Origin: Roseiarcus fermentans
GTDB taxonomy: Bacteria; Pseudomonadota; Alphaproteobacteria; Rhizobiales; Beijerinckiaceae
DNA length: 64,000 nt
Assembly (NCBI RefSeq): GCF_003315135.1
Contig: NZ_QNRK01000003.1
Coordinates: 62,001 to 126,000, forward strand
Reading direction: 5' to 3'
Shown here: positions 27,514 to 35,026 of the stretch, one piece after another
How the letters are laid out: the number at the start of each line of letters is the position of its first letter
Numbering within the stretch: the first letter of the stretch is position 1
Made by a program: the position numbers and the translations under genes
Notes under the pieces: generated by a model
Told to the model about the DNA's origin: nothing
The model's database searches: none
What the model saw: only the letters and a program-made list of their open reading frames with translations

Positions 27514-28266
27514 ATGATTTTCCCGATCATGCGCTCGAGCGCCGCGGCGCTCGCAATGACCCTGGCGCTCGGCGGGGCGGCGCTGGCCCAGAACGCGCCG
27601 GCGAAGCCCGGCGCGCCCGCCCCCGGCGCGCCGGCGCCGCAGGCCGGGCAGCAGCCGCAGATCCCGTCCAAGGTCGATCTCGTCTCGCCCGAGCCGCAGT
27701 GGGTGAAGCTGTGCGGCAAGGAGCAGACCACGGGACGCGACGCCTGCCAGACGATGCGCGACTTCGCCACCTCGGCGGATCAGCCGCCGATGGTCAGCAT
27801 GCAGGTCTTTGAACTCCAGGGCGAGGACAAGAAGAAGCTCCGCTTCATGATGCTGCCGATCGGGATGCTCTTGAAGCCGGGTTTCCGCGTCATGATCGAC
27901 AAGTCCGAGCCGCTCGAGGGCAAGTACGACATGTGCTTCCAGAATGCGTGCACGGCCGAACTCGAGGTCGGCCCGAGCACGCTCGCCAGCCTCAAGAAGG
28001 GCCAGAACCTCGCCATCGTGCTGCGCGTTCCCGGCGGCGACCCCTCCGGCCACGAGTTGACCTTCAACATCCCGCTGAAGGATTTCGGGCCGACCTTCGA
28101 CGGCAAGCCGACGGACCCCAAGCTTCTGGAAGAGCAGCGGCAGGCGCTGCAGCAGCAGCTGCAGAAGAAGGCCGAGGAGCAGCGCAAGGCTCTGGAGCAG
28201 CAGCAGCAGCAGGGCGGCGCGGCCGCGCCGGCGGCGCCGGCCGCTCCGGCTGCGCCGAAGCAGTAG
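27514..28266 (+). CDS. Invasion-associated locus B (IalB) family protein
   Basis: 250 residues from ATG 27514 with AAAGGA upstream. A signal peptide (MIFPIMRSSAAALAMTLALGGAALAQ) is followed by a Pro/Ala-rich linker. The IalB domain (about 65-200) has conserved cysteines in WVKLCGKEQTTGRDACQTM and MCFQNACTAEL, which should form disulfides, and LPIGMLLKPGFRVMIDK. A Gln-rich helix (RQALQQQLQKKAEEQRKALE) and Ala/Pro tail end the protein. IalB was named from Bartonella erythrocyte invasion, but the family is widespread in free-living Rhizobiales, where it is a periplasmic protein of unknown function. Confidence 0.85.
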   Translation: MIFPIMRSSAAALAMTLALGGAALAQNAPAKPGAPAPGAPAPQAGQQPQIPSKVDLVSPEPQWVKLCGKEQTTGRDACQTMRDFATSADQPPMVSMQVFELQGEDKKKLRFMMLPIGMLLKPGFRVMIDKSEPLEGKYDMCFQNACTAELEVGPSTLASLKKGQNLAIVLRVPGGDPSGHELTFNIPLKDFGPTFDGKPTDPKLLEEQRQALQQQLQKKAEEQRKALEQQQQQGGAAAPAAPAAPAAPKQ

Positions 28267-28354
28267 CGACGGCGCGCCTTCGCTCCCGCGGCGGGCGATT
28301 GGCGCGATCGAAACGCCAGGGGACGGTCTGGCGGGGCGCGAGGTCCCGCCCGGT

Positions 28355-28377
28355 CCGTCCCGGCGCATGCGGGACGG
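28355..28377 (+). terminator. Hairpin between ialB-like and beta-helix genes
   Basis: CCGTCCC (28355-28361) and GGGACGG (28371-28377) form a 7-bp GC stem with a 9-base loop, 89 bases after the ialB-like stop. No T-run follows, so factor-independent termination is uncertain; it may instead stabilise the mRNA 3' end. Confidence 0.3.
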
Positions 28378-28402
28378 TTCCGGGGCGCCCACGGGGGTCT
28401 CT

Positions 28403-30040
28403 ATGTCGTTCTTTCACCGCCTCCTCGTTCTGTGTCCGGCGCTCTGCGCGCTCTGCCTGGGTCTTTCCGAGGGTCCCGCCGGCGCCGGCGAGGCCTCGAG
28501 GGCCGCCCCGGTCTACCCCGGTTGCGCCGAGCCGCCCGCGACTCCGCGACACGTCTGGCGCATCGACCCGGTCCACGGCCGTCCCGACGGCGACGGATCG
28601 GCCGCACATCCATGGAACTCGCTGCAGGCGGTGGTGAGCGCGGCGCCGGGGGAGAGTCCGCTCCTTTCGACGGCGCCCTACTGGCACGCCGCTCCGGACG
28701 GCTGGACGTGGGCGCCCAATCCGGACGCGCCCGTCAAGCCGGGCGACGCCCTGATGCTGATGAGCGGCGACTACGGCGACATCTCGGTGAACGTCTCCGG
28801 TCGGGCGATCGAGAACCCGGACTTCGTGACCGTGGAGGCGGCGCCGGGCGAGACTCCGGTCTTCCGCTCCCTGTCCGTCGGCGCCGCCAACAAGTGGCGC
28901 TTCAAGGGCGTCAAGGTCCAGTCGCCGGCGAAAGGCTACGAGCCGCTGGTGCGCGTCGGCGGCCAGGGCGCCGCGCTGCCTTCGGCGGATGTCATTCTCG
29001 ACGGCCTCGACATCTCGTCCGCCGACAGTGTCGAGGACTGGACGCAGGCCGACTGGCTCGCCAGGGCGCGCTGGGCCGGGTTGTCGGTCACCGGCAGTCC
29101 GGAGGGCGGGTCGTCCTGCACGTCGATCTCCAATACGACCATTCACAACGTGCGCTTCGGCGTCATCCTGGCCGGCGACAAGACCCTGTTCACGAACAAC
29201 CGCCTGAACTATCTGGGCGACGATTTTCTCGACTACGCGGCGAACGATCTGATTATTTCCAGGAATACGTTGACGAATTCATTGACGCTCGGCGACGGGA
29301 ACCACCAGGATTTCATGCAGGGACAGATCGGCGTCCTCGCGCCGGGAACGAAGACCAATCACTTTCACAATATCGTGATCGACCGGAATCTGGCGATCCG
29401 GCAAACGGATCCCAACCTGAAGTTCCCGGGGGAAATCCAGGGCATCGACGCCTTCAACGTCGATTGGCACAATCTCACGGTCAGCAACAACATCGTCATT
29501 ACCAGCGCGTGCCACGGCATCAGCTACGCCAGCGTGCACGGCGGCTTGATCGTCAACAACACGCTTCTCGACGACGACTCCCTCTTCGGAACCAAAGACC
29601 CAGGCGGGCGGGTGATGTGCCGGCCGTGGATCTTTCTCGGGCGCGCCACCCATGAGGGTTCGCCCTCCAACGACACCGTCGTACGCAACAACGTCGCAAA
29701 CGTTTTCGATATCGACACCACGCTGCCCGGCGTCGTCATGGACCACAACTTGTGCCCGAGCGACGAGCGGGGATGCACGATCGTCTCGCGCGTCGACGGC
29801 AAGCGGATATGGAATCGAGCGCCCGGCGTGTACGGCGACGGCGCCGCCGTGGCCGTGAACATCATCGCCGGCGAGGGCCCGGCAGCGACGTTCGTTCACT
29901 TCGACCCGAAAGCCTATGCGTTCGACGTCCGTCTCAAGCCCGGAACCCGCGCCCGCGGCGGCGGCAACCCGGATCGGGCGCCGAGCGTCGATTTCGAGGG
30001 CGCGGAGCGGCGGCCGCCGCCGAATATCGGAGCCTACTGA
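28403..30040 (+). CDS. Secreted right-handed beta-helix protein
   Basis: 545 residues from ATG 28403. A signal peptide (MSFFHRLLVLCPALCALCLG) leads into a region with DPVHGRPDGDGSAAHPWNSL, the usual opening of periplasmic or secreted parallel beta-helix proteins, where a G-x-D-G-T/S-x-x-x-P-W/F motif marks the first turn. Repeated short beta-coils rich in Asn follow (TTIHNVRFGVILAGDKTLFTNN and HNLTVSNNIVITSACHG), as in polysaccharide lyases, epimerases and tail-spike-like proteins. The C-terminus DFEGAERRPPPNIGAY is a common end of pectate-lyase-fold proteins. Probable role: modification or binding of an acidic exopolysaccharide. Catalytic residues cannot be assigned. It converges on hspQ. 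Confidence 0.75.
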   Translation: MSFFHRLLVLCPALCALCLGLSEGPAGAGEASRAAPVYPGCAEPPATPRHVWRIDPVHGRPDGDGSAAHPWNSLQAVVSAAPGESPLLSTAPYWHAAPDGWTWAPNPDAPVKPGDALMLMSGDYGDISVNVSGRAIENPDFVTVEAAPGETPVFRSLSVGAANKWRFKGVKVQSPAKGYEPLVRVGGQGAALPSADVILDGLDISSADSVEDWTQADWLARARWAGLSVTGSPEGGSSCTSISNTTIHNVRFGVILAGDKTLFTNNRLNYLGDDFLDYAANDLIISRNTLTNSLTLGDGNHQDFMQGQIGVLAPGTKTNHFHNIVIDRNLAIRQTDPNLKFPGEIQGIDAFNVDWHNLTVSNNIVITSACHGISYASVHGGLIVNNTLLDDDSLFGTKDPGGRVMCRPWIFLGRATHEGSPSNDTVVRNNVANVFDIDTTLPGVVMDHNLCPSDERGCTIVSRVDGKRIWNRAPGVYGDGAAVAVNIIAGEGPAATFVHFDPKAYAFDVRLKPGTRARGGGNPDRAPSVDFEGAERRPPPNIGAY

Positions 30041-30067
30041 CCGGTCGGCATAGGCCAGGATCGGGGT

Positions 30068-30400
30068 TCAGCTCGCCAAGGCGCCCGCGCGGAACCGGTA
30101 GCCCCCTTCAGCCGTCCGTTCGAAGGTCTCGCTGATCCGGGGGTGGCGAACCGGCTCGCCCGAGTCGTCGGGCAGAAGGTTCTGCTCCGACACATAGGCG
30201 ATGTACTGGCTGTCGGCGTTTTCGGCGTAAAGATGGTAAAACGGCTGATCCTTGGTCGGACGGATCTCCGCCGGGATCGCGCGCCACCACTCCTCGGTGT
30301 TGGCGAACACCGGGTCGACGTCGAAAATCACACCCCGAAATGGGTAGACCCGGTGCTTGACCACCTGGCCGATGCCGAATTTCGCGATCCGCAGCGTCAT
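30068..30400 (-). CDS. hspQ: Heat shock protein HspQ
   Basis: 110 residues from ATG 30400 (AAGGCGG eight bases upstream). The sequence has the HspQ/YccV hemimethylated-DNA-binding fold: AKFGIGQVVKHRVYPFRGVIFDVDP, then NTEEWW, DQPFYHLYAENADSQYIAYVSEQNL and HPRISETFERTAEGGYRFR, matching the family over its whole length. HspQ is a specificity-enhancing factor for Lon protease and a heat-induced protein in enterobacteria. It lies alone, 27 bases from the convergent beta-helix gene. Confidence 0.93.
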   Translation of the reverse strand: MTLRIAKFGIGQVVKHRVYPFRGVIFDVDPVFANTEEWWRAIPAEIRPTKDQPFYHLYAENADSQYIAYVSEQNLLPDDSGEPVRHPRISETFERTAEGGYRFRAGALAS

Positions 30401-30472
30401 GGCAACCGCCTTAGACCGGGTGACGAGGCCCGTCAATTCGAGATTGGGGCGATGTCCGGAGGCGCGGCCGCG

Positions 30473-31513
30473 TCAAAGCTGGTACAGCGCGGCGTATTCC
30501 GGGTCTTTGGCGGCCACCTGCCTGGCGAGCTCGACAATCACGCGCGCCTGCTTCCAGGTCGCGTCGTCCTGCATCTTTCCGTCGATCATCACGGCGCCCG
30601 AGCCGTCGGGCATCGCGTCGAGGATCTTGCGCGCGAAGGCGACCTCGCCGGCGTCGGGCGAGAACACCCGCTTGGCGATGGCGATCTGGTTCGGATGGAG
30701 CGTCCAGGCGCCGGCGCAGCCGAGCAGGAAGGCGTTGCGGAACTGCGCCTCGCAGGCGTCCGGATCGGAGAAATCGCCGAACGGTCCGTAGAAGGCCTTG
30801 ATTCCGTGCGCGGCGCAGGCGTCGACCATGCGCGCGATGGTGTAGTGCCAGGGGTCCTGCTGGAACGAGGCGCGCGGCGCGCCCGCGACCGCGTCCGCCA
30901 GCACCTTGTAATCCGGATGGCCGCCGCCGACCCGAGTGGTCTTCATGGCGCGGGAGGCTGCGAGATCGGCCGGCCCCAGGCTCATCCCATGCATGCGCGG
31001 CGAAGCGGCGGCGATCGCCTCGACGTTGTTGACGCCCTGCGGGGTCTCGAGGATCGCATGGACGAGGATCGGCTTTTTCACGCCGTGCCGCGCCTCGAGC
31101 AGCGCCAGATACTGGTCGACGAAATGGATGTCCCAGTCGCCCTCGACCTTGGGGATCATCACGACGTCGAGCTTGTCGCCGACCTCGCCGACGATCCGCG
31201 TCATGTCGTCGAGAAACCACGGCGAATTGAGCGCGTTGACGCGGGCCCAGAGACCGGTCGAGCCGAAGTCGGTCGCCTTCGCCATGGCGATGAAGCCGTC
31301 GCGCGCGGCGATCTTGGATTCGATCGGGATGGCGTCTTCGAGATTGCCGAGCACCACGTCGACCTGGCCCGCGAGTTCGCCGGCCTTCGCCCGCACCTTC
31401 TCGATATGCGGCGGAACGAAATGAATCATCCGCTCGAGCTTCGAGGGCAGCTCCCGGAACGGGCGTGGGGCGCCGATCGCCAGCGGCTCGAAGACTTTGC
31501 GAACAGACCTCAT
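30473..31513 (-). CDS. HpcH/HpaI aldolase family protein, malyl-CoA-lyase-like
   Basis: 346 residues from ATG 31513 (a GTG at 31528 would add five). Family motifs include [19 protein letters not shown] (metal/substrate-binding E-D-A segment near residue 60), [16 protein letters not shown] (catalytic-type Arg), [20 protein letters not shown] with the second acidic metal ligand, and [19 protein letters not shown] near the C-terminus. This set matches CoA-ester lyases such as L-malyl-CoA/beta-methylmalyl-CoA lyase or malyl-CoA thioesterase. It is longer than the CitE-like gene at 12292 and distinct from it. In alphaproteobacteria such enzymes serve the ethylmalonyl-CoA and serine pathways, but the exact reaction is not determined here. 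Confidence 0.78.
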   Translation of the reverse strand: MRSVRKVFEPLAIGAPRPFRELPSKLERMIHFVPPHIEKVRAKAGELAGQVDVVLGNLEDAIPIESKIAARDGFIAMAKATDFGSTGLWARVNALNSPWFLDDMTRIVGEVGDKLDVVMIPKVEGDWDIHFVDQYLALLEARHGVKKPILVHAILETPQGVNNVEAIAAASPRMHGMSLGPADLAASRAMKTTRVGGGHPDYKVLADAVAGAPRASFQQDPWHYTIARMVDACAAHGIKAFYGPFGDFSDPDACEAQFRNAFLLGCAGAWTLHPNQIAIAKRVFSPDAGEVAFARKILDAMPDGSGAVMIDGKMQDDATWKQARVIVELARQVAAKDPEYAALYQL

Positions 31514-31628
31514 CGTGATTGGCCCCACGGTCGAACAAACGCCGCGTCAGCCATACGCGAGATCGGCGCCCGGCTTCAATTGGACAACCGAATGAGGAGC
31601 CGCGCCGTCCCCGACGCGAGGCGCGGGC

Positions 31629-32636
31629 TCAGGCGGCGCCCATCGGGGCCTCGCGACGCAGCTCGCCGTTGAATCCCTGGCGTTCAATGGTCGGAAACTC
31701 GAAGGCGGTGTCGAAGGCGAGCCGCTGATGGATCTGCTCCGCCCGCCGCTTCCAGGAGTGATGTTCGCGCACGTAGGCGCAGGCGGCCTCGACGGCTCGC
31801 CGCCGATCCGGATCGCGTTCGTCCGCTTCGAGACGGGCGTCGAGATCCGAGCCGTCCGGCGCCACCTGGCAGATGGCGTTCAGCGGCAGCAGACGCTCGT
31901 ACTCGCCGCTCTTCGGCAGCACGCCGAGCAGCCGGGTCCCGGCGGCGAGGCCTTCCATATAGCGCATGACCAGCGGGCTATACCCCCCGGAGCGCTCCGG
32001 GTGGGGCGGCGTGACCAGGAAATACTCGGCGCTCGACGCGATGCGTCCGAGTTCGTCGGCGCTGTAGGAGCCCCTGTCGGAATAGACGTAGGCGAGACCG
32101 CGCTTCTCGCAGTAGCGCAGCAGCGCCTGATGCAGCGGCTCGTCCCGCCGTCCCATCCAGAAGGCGAAGATCGACTTGCCCTCGGCGCGGGGACGGAACG
32201 AATGCGTGTCGATGCCGAACGGCAGCCATTCGAAACGACCGCGCGGAAACCGCTCCCGCAACTCTTCGACCGCCTCCCGATAGGCGACAAAGCACGGGTC
32301 GAGGCCATGCAGGACGGCGGAATAACCGATCTTGTCAATCTGCATCTTCCAGGCGTCGAAGGCGAACGCGGCGCGCCGCGCGGACGGTTTGAGCGCCGCG
32401 GCGAGGTGAACGGCAGGCTCCGGCCGGTGCGCATACTGCATCCAGAACAGGACGTCGCACTTCGTCACCTCCGCGCGCACCGCCCTCCAGTCCCGCAGCC
32501 GGCGGACGGACATCGGAGGAGGCATGATGATTCGAGCGTTGAAGTGTTCTCTCATAGCGGAAAACAAAGGAGGCGCCAGGGTCGTCCAATGTACCGCGGG
32601 ATTCAACAGCGAGTTAGACAACAAACCAAGTTCCAT
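31629..32636 (-). CDS. Glycosyltransferase, GT4/GT-B-like
   Basis: 335 residues from ATG 32636 (GGGAG about nine bases upstream; a GTG at 32651 is in frame). There is no signal peptide. The N-terminal half is a Rossmann-like domain (ALKPSARRAAFAFDAWKMQIDKIGYSAVLHGLDPCFV). The C-terminal half has the GT-B donor domain pattern, with GSYSADELGRIASSAEYFLVTPP and a RSGGYSPLVMRYMEGLAAG loop standing where the E-x7-E sugar-nucleotide motif of GT4 enzymes lies. It ends HHSWKRRAEQIHQRL, also typical of GT4. Probably adds a sugar to a surface polysaccharide. The gene and its upstream DNA are less GC-rich than the surroundings, suggesting transfer. No other sugar genes are adjacent. Confidence 0.72.
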   Translation of the reverse strand: MELGLLSNSLLNPAVHWTTLAPPLFSAMREHFNARIIMPPPMSVRRLRDWRAVRAEVTKCDVLFWMQYAHRPEPAVHLAAALKPSARRAAFAFDAWKMQIDKIGYSAVLHGLDPCFVAYREAVEELRERFPRGRFEWLPFGIDTHSFRPRAEGKSIFAFWMGRRDEPLHQALLRYCEKRGLAYVYSDRGSYSADELGRIASSAEYFLVTPPHPERSGGYSPLVMRYMEGLAAGTRLLGVLPKSGEYERLLPLNAICQVAPDGSDLDARLEADERDPDRRRAVEAACAYVREHHSWKRRAEQIHQRLAFDTAFEFPTIERQGFNGELRREAPMGAA

Positions 32637-33224
32637 TGTCCCGACTCCCACGATTGGACAGCGTCAACTATATTGTCGTCTGCATGGGGAGTCTTTATCA
32701 GATTAGGTCACCAAAAATCAATCGTACTGGAAAATTATGATCCATATGTACTCGTTGTAAACGATTGCTGGGTTTAGACAGAAATATGGACGTTTAAAAT
32801 GAAGTTCAATGTCCTGAAAATATCGAACGCGACAGCGGCTCGGGTCCCGAATGGACGCTATTGGCGCTATCGCCTTTCAGCAATACGCAGATTGGTTAGA
32901 CTGGGCGTAAATAGGCGGTCGACTTCCGGAGCGATCGCCCTCCCTTTGCGCGTGCGCGAACCGGCCGAGCCGAAGGCGTCGAGAAGGAGAACGGGGGCGA
33001 TGCCGGCGGCGAGGTGGGAACGGAGCCGACCTCGCGGCGATCGGCCCGCGTCGACGACAATGGAATCAGCGCGAGCGCTGGCCGGCAGGCGGCATGCCTT
33101 CGCCCGCGCGTTTCCCGATTGCGGCGCCGTTGCGCCGACGTCGCGAGCGCCGTCGCTCTGTCCCACCGGGCAGTCGAGCGCTCGGACGGGATCGGCGACG
33201 CGGCGCGGCGAAGTGGGCGCCAAG
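32637..33224. other. A/T-rich intergenic region upstream of the glycosyltransferase
   Basis: About 590 bases. The first 260 (32640-32900) are the most A/T-rich stretch in the window and should contain the glycosyltransferase promoter. Bases 32900-33224 return to high GC and hold only Arg/Ala-rich open frames without motifs. I see no gene or clear terminator. Confidence 0.4.
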
Positions 33225-33467
33225 CTACGCTCGCGACGCGAGGCGTTCGATCCGCCGGGCGAGCGACAGCCTCTTGTGGCGGGCGAGCGCCAGTTGCTCG
33301 ACGATCGCCGTCAGTTGCTCGCCGCGCGAAGGATTCGTCCGCATGGCCTCGTCATAACTGATGATCGTCGTCAGTTCCCGGCTCGCTCGTTCGAGGATAT
33401 CGATGACACTCTGCGTCTCCGTCATGTCTTGGCGAAGTTCATCGAGGGAATGCGTTACGCGTCCCAT
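33225..33467 (-). CDS. Small helical protein
   Basis: 80 residues from ATG 33467 with GGAG eight bases upstream; the longer in-frame sequence to 33611 is low-complexity and rejected. The translation is all helical and amphipathic: SLDELRQDMTETQSVIDILERASRELTTIISYDEAMRTN, a break at PSRG, then EQLTAIVEQLALARHKRLSLARRIERLASRA. This looks like a two-helix coiled-coil protein. No family recognised. It lies between the A/T-rich region and a GC-rich gap and has no co-directional neighbour closer than the surface-protein gene. Confidence 0.5.
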   Translation of the reverse strand: MGRVTHSLDELRQDMTETQSVIDILERASRELTTIISYDEAMRTNPSRGEQLTAIVEQLALARHKRLSLARRIERLASRA

Positions 33468-33937
33468 CAAACAACTCCAGGTCTCGGACGGTCCTCGTGG
33501 CTTGTCGTCTCGGGCGGTTGGATGCGGTCGCTGCGGCGGCGAACAGGACGCCCAGCCGCGATCGTTTCGGGATGCAGAGAAGGCAGTCGAAGGGGCGAGC
33601 GGTTCCTGCATCTCTGCCCCGGCCTCGAGACCGCGGCCGCGGTCATACTAGAAGAACGGAACCCGGAAAGAAAGAACGCATGGGCGCGGGCGTTCGAGTT
33701 GCTTTTCGCCTCGGGGGCGGTCGCCGGCCGCAGCTCGCAACCGTCGCCGGAGACGCGCCCGGAAGACGCCGCGCGAAACAGCAGTGGACCCGCGCCGCCG
33801 CCCGGTGCGCCGGGAGCGGAAACGAATTGGAGTGTCCCAACGACAGATCGGGGCGCCGATGCGCGGCGCCTGCCGACCGCGGCTTTGGACAAGCTCCCCG
33901 TTCGCGGCCGGACCCGTCGGTCCCGCCACCGAACGGC
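33468..33937. other. GC-rich intergenic gap
   Basis: About 470 bases between two minus-strand genes. Long frames are open on both strands but are simply GC-rich artefacts overlapping the neighbours. A 16-bp perfect palindrome (GACCGCGG/CCGCGGTC at 33629-33644) is the only visible structure. No T-run terminator was found. Confidence 0.35.
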
Positions 33938-34732
33938 TCAGGCCGCGACCGAGGCCCATTTCATCGTCGGGTTCGCGCTCCGCCGCTGCGCCGCGAGAAA
34001 GGCGCCCGCGAGCACCAGAACCGCGATCGGGCTCGACCCGAGCAACGGCAGCGGCGCTTCGACGACCGCCGAGGCGGCGCTTTCCTTGGTGAAGACGCCG
34101 ACGGTCTGGTTGTCGGATTCGTAGCCGCCGCCGAAGGTCGGCGCCTCGGAGAACTGGATCTGGTTGAACGATCCGGTGGTGTCGTAGAAATTGATGAAGG
34201 CGAAGGATTCGCCCGAGTCCTGGCCTTTGAAGTTCGCGTTCGGGTTGCCGTAGTAGGCCTTGTTGAGCTGCGTCACGGCGGTAACCTGGCCGGGGCTCAC
34301 CTGACCGACCTGGACGCCGTTGGCGTAGAACGTGACGACGTTGCCGGCGTCGAGCGCCGACAGCCAGTAGCCGAAATAATTGACGTTCTGGTTCAGGGTC
34401 AGCGTGTAGGGGTCGCTGTTGAAGGCGACCGCGTACTTGCCGGTCCCGCCCGCCCCGCCGTACTGGTCGGCGCTGTTGATCTGGACGCCGTTCGGACCGG
34501 AGTAGGTTCCGGTGATGCCGGTGGCGCCGAAAGCGGCGGTGAAGGACGCATTCATGCCGGTCTTGAGCGTGTCGAAGGTCTCGACGCCCACCGCGCTGAA
34601 GGTCGCGGTCGAGGTCTCGACGCCCGGCGCCTCGTAGTTCAGCTCGAAGCTGTCGGCGCGCGCGGCGCCCGCCACGGTCAGGGATGCGGCGAGGAGACCC
34701 GCCATAAGCCCAACGTTGAACACCAGCTTCAT
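33938..34732 (-). CDS. Secreted surface protein with PEP-CTERM-like sorting tail
   Basis: 264 residues from ATG 34732 (AAGGGG nine bases upstream); the open frame extends far upstream only as an antisense artefact of the helicase gene. A signal peptide (MKLVFNVGLMAGLLAASLTVAGAARA) precedes a beta-rich, Gly/Asn/Thr-rich domain (ETFDTLKTGMNASFTAAFGA, TGTYSGPNGVQINSADQYGG, NVNYFGYWLSALDAGNVVTF). The C-terminus has APLPLLGSSPIAVLVLAGAF followed by AAQRR, i.e. a Pro-containing motif, a transmembrane helix and a basic cluster, as in exosortase-sorted proteins. The domain recalls the Npun_F0296 exosortase-dependent family. No exosortase gene is in the window. Probably an extracellular matrix or biofilm protein. 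Confidence 0.68.
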   Translation of the reverse strand: MKLVFNVGLMAGLLAASLTVAGAARADSFELNYEAPGVETSTATFSAVGVETFDTLKTGMNASFTAAFGATGITGTYSGPNGVQINSADQYGGAGGTGKYAVAFNSDPYTLTLNQNVNYFGYWLSALDAGNVVTFYANGVQVGQVSPGQVTAVTQLNKAYYGNPNANFKGQDSGESFAFINFYDTTGSFNQIQFSEAPTFGGGYESDNQTVGVFTKESAASAVVEAPLPLLGSSPIAVLVLAGAFLAAQRRSANPTMKWASVAA

Positions 34733-35026
34733 GTTGCGAGACCCCTTGACTGTGAACAGGTGAACGCAAGGCGCGTGCCGGTCCTCCGGGTCCCGGATTC
34801 CGTCGCATGCGACCGACAAAGATTGGAATCGCAAACCTTTCGCTTCGCATTCCGCGACGCGATTCGCTTCGAGCGCGCAAACAGGGCGGCCCTGCCCGCG
34901 AAGCCGACCCGTCGTCACGGCTTTTATCCAGGGCTCGGGGCGCGCCTGCGCCGCCCCCGCGCCACATGACAGAATCCGGGACCGCTCGCGCTTGGAGCCG
35001 GGGCCGAAACGTGGTTGCGTCGCCTC
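34733..35026. other. Intergenic region between surface-protein and helicase genes
   Basis: About 290 bases between divergent genes, so promoters for both should lie here. A segment with GATTGGAATCGCAAACCTTT near 34821 is the least GC-rich part, but no confident -35/-10 pair was found. Confidence 0.3.

Noticed and set aside
33629-33644. 16-bp perfect GC palindrome GACCGCGG/CCGCGGTC
   Set aside because: In DNA of this base composition such a pure GC palindrome is not rare, and it has no gene close downstream to control.
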